DNA from: Roseovarius sp. A-2
GTDB taxonomy: Bacteria; Pseudomonadota; Alphaproteobacteria; Rhodobacterales; Rhodobacteraceae
Reading direction: 5' to 3'
DNA length: 64,000 nucleotides
NCBI RefSeq assembly: GCF_002072155.1
Contig: NZ_BDIY01000001.1
Span: 186,001 to 250,000, forward strand
The notes under the pieces are model-generated. The model saw only the letters and a list, made by a program, of their open reading frames with translations. It did not search any database and was not told the DNA's origin. Shown here in pieces: positions 11,268 to 19,007 of the stretch (position 1 is the stretch's first letter; each line of letters starts with the position of its first letter). The position numbers were made by a program, and so were the translations under genes.

Positions 11268-11752
11268 ATTCAGCCTACCTTGATTCAGACACGGATTGTG
11301 TCACCTCGTCTGAATTTTGCGCCCTTGTCGGGGGAAAGTCCATGCCTTGCACCAGAGTCGGCGATCACGGCGCAGATGCAGCCGTGCCCGGTCTGCGCGG
11401 AGCAGACCGCAAGACCGGCGGCGGGGTGAGTCGGCGGAGGGTTCGCCACGCCTGATCCTGCGACGTTGCGCGCTACGCGGGTGCGCCTGTCATGCGCATG
11501 GAGGTAATCCCGCAAGAATCGACATATGGTTGATATGATTATGAAATCCATAAATCAGCTTGCGGTCGTCGCTGTGACAAAATTGCCAAACCAACCGCGC
11601 TCACGGAAAGTGCACCTGTTCGTGTTTGGACAAGGCAGGGTTGCATCAGCATCGCTTTTCCTGCGTCGGGCGCAACGCCCGGAGTTCACTGCTTATCGCA
11701 ACCTTCGGGCATCTCTCATTACTCACTGCCCGGCTATTCAGGAGGAAGACCC
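11268..11752. other. Intergenic region between the LysR gene and the first porin gene
   Basis: A 485-base region without a convincing gene; a 76-codon open frame over it has no family character and ends inside the porin start. It must contain the LysR promoter (left) and the porin promoter (right). AGGAGG at 11740-11745 is the porin ribosome site. The stretch 11520-11620 is clearly more AT-rich than its surroundings and is the likely porin promoter area. The inverted repeats are listed separately. Confidence 0.5.
11284..11314. promoter_or_regulatory. Nested inverted repeats upstream of the LysR gene
   Basis: TTCAGAC (11284-11290) pairs with GTCTGAA (11308-11314), and inside it GACAC (11288-11292) pairs with GTGTC (11298-11302). 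Dyad elements 20-50 nt from the start codon of a divergently read LysR gene are typical binding sites for LysR autoregulation. Confidence 0.4.
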
Positions 11753-12952
11753 GTGAAACAAAAACTTCTCAGCACCAGCGCGATTGCCCTCGCCGTGGGC
11801 GCGGCGCTGCCGGCAACAGCCCAGGAATGGGACATGGACTGGGGCGGCTTTCACACCGCCCATGTCGCCTATGTCGATGTCGACACCAACACGCCGAATC
11901 ATGCCGGCGCGGATTTCGACGGTGTCGATATCTACACCGAGGCGGAGATCCATTTCACCCCGTCCGTCACGCTCGACAACGGCATGACCTTCGGCATTAA
12001 CGTGCAGATGGAAAGCACCAATAACGGCGGCGGCGCCGTTGGTATCGACGAAACCTTCCTGTCGGTTTCCAGCGACACGTTGGGCCGCATCGACATCGGC
12101 AACGAAAACTCGGCCGGCTACAAGATGACCGTCTCGGCGCCGCAGGTCGATGGCAGCATCTGGATCAACTCGCCGTCGCTGTCGGGCTTCATCCCGCTCT
12201 CGATCGGCGCGGGCGGTAACTCGCCCTGGGTGTTCCGCGATGTGGGCATCTCGGCCTGGGCGGAGGTTCTGGGCAATAACGACGTGCCGCGCATTACCTA
12301 TTACACGCCCTCCTTCAACGGCCTGACCGTGGGTGTGTCCTATGCGGCGACCGTCAACTCGGTCGCCTCCGCGGCCGTTGTCGGCGGCGGCAACAACGCC
12401 GGCAACAGCTTTGGTGTCGATCGCAATATCGGCGTGACGGACGTGTTCGATGTCGCGGTCGCCTACAGCCAGAGCTTCAACGGCTTTGATGTCGACCTGT
12501 CGGCCCGCTACGGCACCGCCGACAGCAATGTCGCGGGCACCGGCGATCCGGAAGTCTACGTCTTCGGCGCGAGCGTCGGCTACGCAGGCTTTACCTTCGG
12601 CGGATCCTATGGCGAGAACAAGAATGGCGGCCTGCGCACATTCAACTCCGAAGGCTGGGCACTGGGGGCAACTTATGACCTCGCAGGTCCCTGGACCTTC
12701 GGTGTCGATACCTACCAGGGCGAATACAACGGCGTCAACGGCACCAACGACCAGTCTGAATTCGAAGCATATCAGATCATCGCCAACCGCACGCTCGGTC
12801 AGGGGGTGAGTTGGTCGGTCTATGGTGTTTACGCTGAAACGAGCGTGAACGGGGATGCAGGGGGCACCTTCTCGACCCTCGCAGGCAGCGCCCTGGCGAA
12901 TACCGAGGTCGAAGGGTATCTGATCGGCACCTCGATCAACCTGACGTTCTAA
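11753..12952 (+). CDS. Outer-membrane porin, copy 1
   Basis: A 399-residue Gram-negative porin of the Rhodobacteraceae type. The N-terminus is a signal peptide with cleavage probably after PATAQ or ATA. The mature protein begins with QEWDMDWGGF, is rich in alternating beta-strand segments, and ends in the aromatic C-terminus NLTF expected for the Bam machinery. It should form a general diffusion channel. The start is GTG at 11753, 7 nt after a strong AGGAGG. It is about three-quarters identical by eye to the downstream porin (13228-14412), so the pair is a tandem duplication. The two differ in the extracellular-loop-like parts and in the last 40 residues. Confidence 0.92.
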   Translation: MKQKLLSTSAIALAVGAALPATAQEWDMDWGGFHTAHVAYVDVDTNTPNHAGADFDGVDIYTEAEIHFTPSVTLDNGMTFGINVQMESTNNGGGAVGIDETFLSVSSDTLGRIDIGNENSAGYKMTVSAPQVDGSIWINSPSLSGFIPLSIGAGGNSPWVFRDVGISAWAEVLGNNDVPRITYYTPSFNGLTVGVSYAATVNSVASAAVVGGGNNAGNSFGVDRNIGVTDVFDVAVAYSQSFNGFDVDLSARYGTADSNVAGTGDPEVYVFGASVGYAGFTFGGSYGENKNGGLRTFNSEGWALGATYDLAGPWTFGVDTYQGEYNGVNGTNDQSEFEAYQIIANRTLGQGVSWSVYGVYAETSVNGDAGGTFSTLAGSALANTEVEGYLIGTSINLTF

Positions 12953-13010
12953 AGCAAGTCCCTCAGGACAGGAGAGGCGCGGGAACATTCCCCTGCCGCT
13001 CGCGAACAAG

Positions 13011-13051
13011 ATCCGGCGCGCGACACAAAGCAAAGCTGTCGTGTGCCGGAT
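13011..13051 (+). other. Long imperfect hairpin between the two porin genes
   Basis: The arms 13011-13025 (ATCCGGCGCGCGACA) and 13037-13051 (TGTCGTGTGCCGGAT) pair over 15 positions, with two G-U wobbles and an 11-nt A-rich loop. No U-tract follows. It could act as an mRNA stabiliser or processing site after porin 1, or as part of the 5' leader of porin 2, whose start lies 177 nt downstream. Confidence 0.45.
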
Positions 13052-13227
13052 TCACCAAGTTGCTGATCCACCCTGTGTGGTTTCTACGTCACATGTCCGG
13101 CGTGAAGCGGAAACCGGCGGGGGGTTGCGTTGACAGTTTGGTCCCTCTTGGCGCATTTCTTCGTCCAAGCCGTTTCCAATGACTGGTGCGGCGGATCCGA
13201 AAAACCTGCTTATGAGGAGGGACACCC

Positions 13228-14412
13228 TTGAAAAAGCAACTTCTGAGCACCAGCGCGATCGCACTCGGCGTCGCAATGGCCGCACCGGCATCGGCCCAGG
13301 AATGGGACATGGACTGGGGCGGTTTCCACAACGCACACGTGGGTTATGTCGAAGTCGACACCACCGGCGTCGCGGTCGGGACCGACTTTGACGGCGTTGA
13401 TGTCTTCCAGAACGCGGAAATCATCTTCACCCCGTCCGTCACGCTCGACAACGGCATGACCTTCGGCATTAACGTGCAGATGGAAAGCACCAACAACGGC
13501 GGCGGTGCCGTCGGTATCGACGAAACCTATCTGTCGGTCTCCAGCGACACGCTGGGCCGCATTGACCTCGGCAACGAGAACTCGGCTGGCTACAAGCTGT
13601 CGCTCGCTGCTCCCCAGGTTTCCGGCGGTATCGGCATCAACTCGCCGTCGCTCTCGGGCTTCGTTCCGATCTCGATCGGTTCCGGCGGCAACTCGCCTTG
13701 GCTGTTCCGTGATTCGGGCATCTCGTCCTACGCCGAAGTTCTGGCCAACAACGACGTTCCGCGCATCACCTACTACACGCCGTCCTTCAACGGCCTGACC
13801 GTCGGTGTGTCCTATGCCGCAACCGTCAACGCCGTGGCACCCGCCGCGACCGTCGGCGGTGGCAACAACGCCGGCAATAACTTCGGCGTGAACCGCAACG
13901 TCGGTGTGACTGATGTGTTCGACATCGGTGCCAACTACAGCCAGACGTTCAACGGCTTCGACATCGGCCTGTCGGCCCGCTACGGCACCGCTGACAGCAA
14001 TGTCGTAGGCACCGGCGATCCGGAAGTCTGGGCGGTTGGTGCACAGTTCGGCTATGCCGGCTTCACCTTCGGCGGCTCCTACGCCGAGAACAACAACGGT
14101 GGCCTGCGTGCGTTCAACTCCGAAGGCTGGAGCCTCGGCGCGACCTACGACATCGCAGGTCCGTGGTCGGTTGGCTTCGACACCTACCAGGGTGAATACA
14201 ACGGCGTGAACGGCACCAACGACAAGTCCGACTACGAAGCGTATCAGCTGGTTGCCAGCCGTTCGCTCGGCTCGGGCGTGACCTGGGCTGTCTATGGCAT
14301 GTATGTCGACTCGGACACCAACAACGCCGGTGGTTCGTTCGGTGGTGGCCTCGCGGCGGCCAGCGAAGTCGAAGGCACGCTGATCGGCACTTCGGTCAAC
14401 CTGTCGTTCTGA
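13228..14412 (+). CDS. Outer-membrane porin, copy 2
   Basis: A 394-residue paralogue of the preceding porin, with a signal peptide ending ASAQ, the same mature start QEWDMDWGGF, and a C-terminal NLSF. The start is TTG at 13228, 8 nt after GAGGAGG; no in-frame ATG exists in a reasonable position, so the rare start is probably real. The 275-nt gap from copy 1 contains a hairpin and may hold its own promoter. Compared with copy 1, third codon positions are more uniformly C and T, and the gene looks well optimised. Function is as for copy 1; differential expression of the two is a reasonable inference. Confidence 0.92.
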   Translation: MKKQLLSTSAIALGVAMAAPASAQEWDMDWGGFHNAHVGYVEVDTTGVAVGTDFDGVDVFQNAEIIFTPSVTLDNGMTFGINVQMESTNNGGGAVGIDETYLSVSSDTLGRIDLGNENSAGYKLSLAAPQVSGGIGINSPSLSGFVPISIGSGGNSPWLFRDSGISSYAEVLANNDVPRITYYTPSFNGLTVGVSYAATVNAVAPAATVGGGNNAGNNFGVNRNVGVTDVFDIGANYSQTFNGFDIGLSARYGTADSNVVGTGDPEVWAVGAQFGYAGFTFGGSYAENNNGGLRAFNSEGWSLGATYDIAGPWSVGFDTYQGEYNGVNGTNDKSDYEAYQLVASRSLGSGVTWAVYGMYVDSDTNNAGGSFGGGLAAASEVEGTLIGTSVNLSF

Positions 14413-14434
14413 TCGACCGGTCAAAAGACTTGAG

Positions 14435-14464
14435 GGCGGGGGGTGACATTTCCCCCCGCCTTTT
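14435..14464 (+). terminator. Rho-independent terminator after the porins
   Basis: A perfect 9-bp stem, GGCGGGGGG (14435-14443) and CCCCCCGCC (14452-14460), with an 8-nt loop, is followed by TTTT. It ends the porin transcript 22 nt after the stop codon. Confidence 0.93.
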
Positions 14465-14509
14465 CTATTTGTGCCGCAACACGTGCCAATGGACGGGGGA
14501 TTTCGGGGC

Positions 14510-15340
14510 ATGAAGCGAAGCATCATCTGGCTGGCCTCCTATCCGAAATCCGGCAACACCTGGACGCGGCTTTTCCTCGCCAATTACCTTGCCAACGCGT
14601 CGCAGCCCTTTCCGATCAATCAGGCGCACCGCTTTGCCAGCGGCGACGCGATCGTCAAGATGTACAATCAGGTGGCCGGGCGCGCGATCGACCCGCAGGA
14701 TCTCGACCTGTCGCTGCGGCTGCGCGACAAGGTGTTGCGCGGCATCGTGGCCAACAATGCCGACGTGAATTTCGTCAAGACGCATAACGCGCGGCTGGCC
14801 GCCGGTGGCATGGATCTGATCCCCGACCGCTACACCCGTTCCGCCATCTACATTCTGCGCAATCCGCTTGACATGGTGCTGTCCTATGCGCGCCATTATG
14901 GTATCGCCCCGGAAGAGGCGGCGCGGCAAATCTCGCATCATGAAAACGCCAACCTGCCGACCGAGCGCACGGTGGCGCAATATCTCAGTTCCTGGGATAA
15001 TCACGTGCGCAGCTGGATGACCTATGCGCCGTGGAAGCGGCTTTTGGTGCGTTACGAGGATCTGCTCGACGATCCCGAGACCCATTTCGGCAAGATGCTG
15101 GAACATATTGGCGTGCCGGTCGACCCTGAGAGACTGGCCCGGGCGATTCGGTTCTCGAGTTTCGATGAGTTGTCAAAACAGGAAGAAAAACAAGGGTTTA
15201 TCGAGCGTTCCGAGGAGAGCGAAAAGTTCTTCAGCAAGGGGCAGAAGGATCAGTGGAAGACCGATCTTGATCCCGCGCTTGCCGATCAACTGCGCGAGCG
15301 CTTCGCCGAGACGATGACGAGATACGGGTATCTGGAATGA
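14510..15340 (+). CDS. Sulfotransferase domain protein, first of a pair
   Basis: A 276-residue PAPS-dependent sulfotransferase. The 5'-phosphosulfate loop is WLASYPKSGNTWTR, starting at about residue 6. The 3'-phosphate site is YILRNPLDMVLSYARH near residue 117, and the C-terminal FSKGQKDQW near residue 243 matches the family's PAPS-binding end. ATG 14510 follows GGGGGA by about 9 nt; an in-frame ATG at 14489 would add seven residues. The acceptor, such as a glycan, lipid or small alcohol, cannot be told. The gene begins 46 nt after the porin terminator, and its stop overlaps the start of the second sulfotransferase (ATGA). Confidence 0.85.
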   Translation: MKRSIIWLASYPKSGNTWTRLFLANYLANASQPFPINQAHRFASGDAIVKMYNQVAGRAIDPQDLDLSLRLRDKVLRGIVANNADVNFVKTHNARLAAGGMDLIPDRYTRSAIYILRNPLDMVLSYARHYGIAPEEAARQISHHENANLPTERTVAQYLSSWDNHVRSWMTYAPWKRLLVRYEDLLDDPETHFGKMLEHIGVPVDPERLARAIRFSSFDELSKQEEKQGFIERSEESEKFFSKGQKDQWKTDLDPALADQLRERFAETMTRYGYLE

Positions 15341-16206
15341 GCAATCTGCAACGTATCATCTGGCTGGCAAGCTATCCCAAATCGGGCAACACCTGGATGC
15401 GCAGCCTTCTGGCGCATTATTTCATGCCCGCCGGTCAGGCGCCCGACATCAACAACCTGCGCCAGTTCACCACCGGCGACACGCGGCAGGATTTCTTCGA
15501 CGCGGCCAATGGCGCGCCGTTCCGGGGGCAGGGGCTGGAGGACTGGATGCGGGTGCGCGGCCGCGCGCTGCGGCTGATCGCGGCGTCAAAGCCCGACCAC
15601 CATTTCGTCAAGACCCATTGCCAGACTATCCGCGTCTTGGATCAGGACGTGATCCCGCCCGAGGTGACGGCGGCGGCGATCTATATCATACGCAATCCGT
15701 TCGATCTTGCGCCGTCTTTCGCGCGGCATCAGTCCTGCGATCTGGATACGGCGATTGACCAGATGTGCAATCCCGAGACGCTGACCGGCACGCCCACTGG
15801 CATTATCGACCTGCTGGGCCGGTGGGACGATCATATCCGGGTCTGGACGCAGGCACCGGGCCTGCCGAAATACGTGGTACGTTACGAGGATATGCTGAAA
15901 AGCCCCGGCAAGACCATGCGCGGGCTGCTGGAGAAGTTCCTGCGCGTCAAGGTGGACGGACCCAAGCTGGCGCGCGCGGTCAAGGCGACGAGTTTCGAGG
16001 CGATGAAGACGCAGGAAGAAACCCTGGGTTTCACGGAACGTCCACAGGGCATGACGGCGTTCTTCGCCAAGGGGCAGGCCGGGGTCTGGCGCGACGATCT
16101 GAGCCCCGCGCAGGTCGCGCGGCTGCGCGAGGCATTTCTGCCGGTGCTGGAAGAGTGGTATCCCGAGATGCTCAAGGAAACCGGCGCATTTGTCGCGAAG
16201 GCGTGA
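15337..16206 (+). CDS. Sulfotransferase domain protein, second of a pair
   Basis: A 289-residue paralogue of the upstream gene, with WLASYPKSGNTWMR at about residue 9, YIIRNPFDLAPSFARH near residue 119 and FFAKGQAGVWRDDL near the C-terminus. The two proteins share these motifs and the same length, but by eye they are well diverged elsewhere, so this is an old duplication or a heterodimer-like pair. The ATGA overlap at 15337-15340 implies coupled translation. Neither gene is accompanied by PAPS synthesis genes here. The substrate is unknown; the tandem arrangement suggests two positions on one acceptor or two related acceptors (inference). Confidence 0.85.
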   Translation: MSNLQRIIWLASYPKSGNTWMRSLLAHYFMPAGQAPDINNLRQFTTGDTRQDFFDAANGAPFRGQGLEDWMRVRGRALRLIAASKPDHHFVKTHCQTIRVLDQDVIPPEVTAAAIYIIRNPFDLAPSFARHQSCDLDTAIDQMCNPETLTGTPTGIIDLLGRWDDHIRVWTQAPGLPKYVVRYEDMLKSPGKTMRGLLEKFLRVKVDGPKLARAVKATSFEAMKTQEETLGFTERPQGMTAFFAKGQAGVWRDDLSPAQVARLREAFLPVLEEWYPEMLKETGAFVAKA

Positions 16207-16282
16207 GCGCGGCACGGCTGGCATTGTGCGACGATTCGCATATCTCTAGGATATTCAGGCAATGCAACAAGTGGAGCGCAGG

Positions 16283-16789
16283 ATGATCCGGCCCGTTTTC
16301 ACCATGATCGCAGCCCTGGGCGGGCTTGCCGCCTGCATGACGACGCTGGCGCCGCAAGTGGTCGCACGGCTCGGGCCCGATCCGGCCCTGGGCGGGGGGC
16401 GCTATACCAGCGGGGGTGGCATCACCGTGGCCACCGATATTCGCGAGCAGAACGGGCGCACCATGGTCTGTGGCGTCTGGGCGCAGAGCCGTCAGCAATC
16501 CACCCTGACCAACGGCGTTGAGCCTAAGGTGCTGGGCAGCGGCAATGTCTCTCTTGGTGGTGAGACGCTGGTGCGCGGGCTTCTGTTTATGCGCGAAGTG
16601 CCACCGGTGGCCGATTATGGTGGCTCGGAGGCCGGGTGCATCGTCTCGGATCGCGTCTGGCAGGCCGGGGATGACGCGCGCCAGCCGGTGGTGCGAATTC
16701 CCCGGCAACAGGTGCATGTCGAGGGCGACGAGGGCGGTCATCTCGTCGTGTATTTCAAGCCCACGGGCCCTGCCGCGGGCGCGCCGTAG
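16283..16789 (+). CDS. Hypothetical lipoprotein
   Basis: A 168-residue protein starting with a short lipoprotein signal and lipobox LAAC, which puts the lipidated cysteine at residue 18. The mature part begins MTTLAPQVVARLGPDP and has no family I recognise. It contains two further cysteines (GRTMVCGVW and EAGCIVS) that could form a disulfide, and it ends in a Pro/Ala-rich tail. I chose ATG 16283 because GGAG is 6 nt upstream and the lipobox then sits at the right distance. It follows the sulfotransferases by 76 nt on the same strand and is convergent with the flavoprotein gene. Confidence 0.7.
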   Translation: MIRPVFTMIAALGGLAACMTTLAPQVVARLGPDPALGGGRYTSGGGITVATDIREQNGRTMVCGVWAQSRQQSTLTNGVEPKVLGSGNVSLGGETLVRGLLFMREVPPVADYGGSEAGCIVSDRVWQAGDDARQPVVRIPRQQVHVEGDEGGHLVVYFKPTGPAAGAP

Positions 16790-16792
16790 CGG

Positions 16793-18829
16793 TCAGATAT
16801 CCTTGACCAGCCGCAGCGCGTCGTGGATCGCGGCATGGGTGTTGCGCGCGCTGACCGCATCGCCGATCCGGAACAGTTGAAAGTTGCCCTCGGGGTTGGG
16901 GGCGAGGGTTTGCGGCTGCCCGGCCAGAAGTGCCTCGTGATCCACCGCGCCCAGATTGCGCGACAGCGGCCTCAGATCGAAATAGAGATCGTCGAGCGGC
17001 AGCGTGCCGTGATTGACGACGATCTGGTCGAATTCCCTCGTATAGCTGTGATCGGAATAATCCGTGCCGATGGTGGCCCGCAGGCGGTTGCCGGCGCGTT
17101 CGGCCCGTAACAGGCGGCGTGCGACGGTCATGGTGACGGGCTTGTCCTGCAGGCTGCGCATGTAGGGCACCAGGTTCATCCCCATCACCTCTGGGGCAAA
17201 GTTGCGGTCAGGCGTCATGATCTCGACCTGCGCGCCGGAATTGGCTAACACTTCGGCGGCCTGCATCGCCGCGTGATCGCCCGCATCGTCAAAAAGCAGC
17301 ACCTCGCGGCCCGGTTTTGCATCGCCGCTCAGGATATCCCATGCGGTGACGGTCAGATCGTTGCCCGCGCGCAGGATGTCCTGTTGTGGCAAGCCGCCGG
17401 TGGCGATGATCACCACGTCCGGGTCGAGCGCGGTGACATCTGCGGCCTCGGCCAGTGTGTTGAAGCGGAACTCGACATCGTGCGCGGCGCATTGCGTCAT
17501 GCGCCAGTCGATGATGCCGATCATCTCGGACCGGCGCCTGGTCTGGGCCGTCAGCCGCACCTGCCCACCGGGCCGGTCGGCGGCCTCGAAGACGGTGACG
17601 CGATGGCCACGTTCGGCGGCGACGCGGGCCGCCTCCAGCCCGCCCGGACCAGCCCCGACGACGACCACGCGGCGGGCTGAGGCGGCGGTGGGGATGACAT
17701 GCGGCAGGCTCAGCTCGCGCCCGGTGGCGGCGTTGTGGATGCAGAGCGCCGCGCCGCCCTGGTAGATCCGGTCGAGGCAATAGGTGGCCCCCACGCAGGG
17801 GCGGATCTCGTCCTCGCGCCCCTCGATGATCTTTTGCACGATATGCGGCTCTGCCATATGCGCACGGGTCATGCCGACCATGTCAAGCTGGCCGCTGGCC
17901 ACAGCATGGCGGGCTGTGGCGACATCGGGGATGCGCGCGGCGTGAAAGGTGGGCAGGCCGACCTCGGCCTTGATCCGGCCTGCGAAATCGAGATGCGGGG
18001 CGGATTTCATGCCCTGTACCGGGATCACGTCGGTGAGCGTGGCATCGGTATCGACGCGGCCCCGGATCACGTTGAGGAAATCGACCATGCCGCTATCCCG
18101 CAGCCGCTTGCCGATCTCGACGCCCTCCTCGGTGCCGATGCCGTTTTCGGCCAGATCGTCGGCGGTATAGCGCAGCCCGACGATGAAATCGGGGCCGGTG
18201 CGGTCGCGGATCGCGCGCAGCACGTCGAGCGAAAAGCGCATTCGCGCATCCAGATCGCCGTTCCAAGGGGCGTCGAGCGTGTTCTGGCGCGGCGACCAGA
18301 AAGCATCCATCAGGTGGCCATAGGCCTCAAGCTCGATCCCGTCGAGCCCGGCATCCTGCATGCGCTCGGCTGCATCGGCATAATCGGCGATGATGCGCGT
18401 GATGTCCCAGTCTTCCAGCACCTTTGGAAAGGCCCGGTGCGCGGGTTCGCGCCGCGCCGAGGGCGCGACCGAGGGCAGCCAGTCGCCGGTATCCCAACGG
18501 GTGCGCCAGCCCAGATGGGTCAGCTGGATCATGACCGCGCAGCCGTGATCATGGCACTCGTCCACGAGCTTGCGCATCCATGGCACCACCTCGTCGCGAT
18601 AGGCGAGGATGTTGTTGAAGGCGGGTGGGCTGTCGCGGCTCACCACTGCCGACCCGGCGGTCATGGTCAGCGCCACGCCGCCCTTTGCCCGCTCCACGTG
18701 ATAGGCGCGGTAGCGGTCGGTGGGTAGCCCGTCCTCGGGATAGGCGGGCTCGTGTGCGGTGGTCATGATCCGGTTCTTCAGGGTCAGATGCCGGAGCGTG
18801 TAGGGCTGGAGCAGGGGATCGCGGGACAT
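16793..18829 (-). CDS. Flavin-dependent N-demethylase of the DgcA/StcD type (NADH:flavin oxidoreductase family)
   Basis: A 678-residue protein with an N-terminal FMN-binding TIM barrel (about 1-340), an iron-sulfur segment, and C-terminal FAD/NAD-type Rossmann folds (VVVVGAGPGGLEAARVAAER near residue 390). This is the architecture of trimethylamine dehydrogenase, 2,4-dienoyl-CoA reductase and the dimethylglycine or N-methylproline demethylases. The segments HEPAYPEDGLPTDRY, GMTRAHMAEPHIVQ and RNTHAAIHDALRL are closest to the DgcA/StcD branch in my recollection. The Fe-S motif reads CVGATYC with a further Cys at 363: Cys345 and Cys351 are present, but the usual second ligand (348) is Ala. It is divergent from an amino-acid-type binding protein gene. 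The substrate (dimethylglycine, stachydrine-derived methylproline or similar) is inferred. Confidence 0.78.
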   Translation of the reverse strand: MSRDPLLQPYTLRHLTLKNRIMTTAHEPAYPEDGLPTDRYRAYHVERAKGGVALTMTAGSAVVSRDSPPAFNNILAYRDEVVPWMRKLVDECHDHGCAVMIQLTHLGWRTRWDTGDWLPSVAPSARREPAHRAFPKVLEDWDITRIIADYADAAERMQDAGLDGIELEAYGHLMDAFWSPRQNTLDAPWNGDLDARMRFSLDVLRAIRDRTGPDFIVGLRYTADDLAENGIGTEEGVEIGKRLRDSGMVDFLNVIRGRVDTDATLTDVIPVQGMKSAPHLDFAGRIKAEVGLPTFHAARIPDVATARHAVASGQLDMVGMTRAHMAEPHIVQKIIEGREDEIRPCVGATYCLDRIYQGGAALCIHNAATGRELSLPHVIPTAASARRVVVVGAGPGGLEAARVAAERGHRVTVFEAADRPGGQVRLTAQTRRRSEMIGIIDWRMTQCAAHDVEFRFNTLAEAADVTALDPDVVIIATGGLPQQDILRAGNDLTVTAWDILSGDAKPGREVLLFDDAGDHAAMQAAEVLANSGAQVEIMTPDRNFAPEVMGMNLVPYMRSLQDKPVTMTVARRLLRAERAGNRLRATIGTDYSDHSYTREFDQIVVNHGTLPLDDLYFDLRPLSRNLGAVDHEALLAGQPQTLAPNPEGNFQLFRIGDAVSARNTHAAIHDALRLVKDI

Positions 18830-19007
18830 GGGTGGCCTTTGTCATTGGGGGCTGTCAGGGATCGTGCAATCAGGTGTCGGCGGATGCAAGGGATGGCGTG
18901 GCATCTGGACCTTTTGCAAAAGCTGTGGGATGCAAGGGCAGGCGGCCTGCGGGGCGCGGAACAAACCGGGCGGGGCGCAACCCGCCCGCATTCAGGGAGA
19001 CGGAGAC

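Noticed and set aside
11526..11756. Small plus-strand frame (76 codons) upstream of porin 1
   Set aside because: It overlaps the porin start and Shine-Dalgarno, lies in the expected promoter region, and has no protein-like conservation signals.
13210..14526. Minus-strand open frame of about 438 codons opposite porin 2, and a similar one opposite porin 1
   Set aside because: Both mirror the duplicated porin sequence, so their similarity to each other is a by-product of the duplication and not evidence of a gene family.
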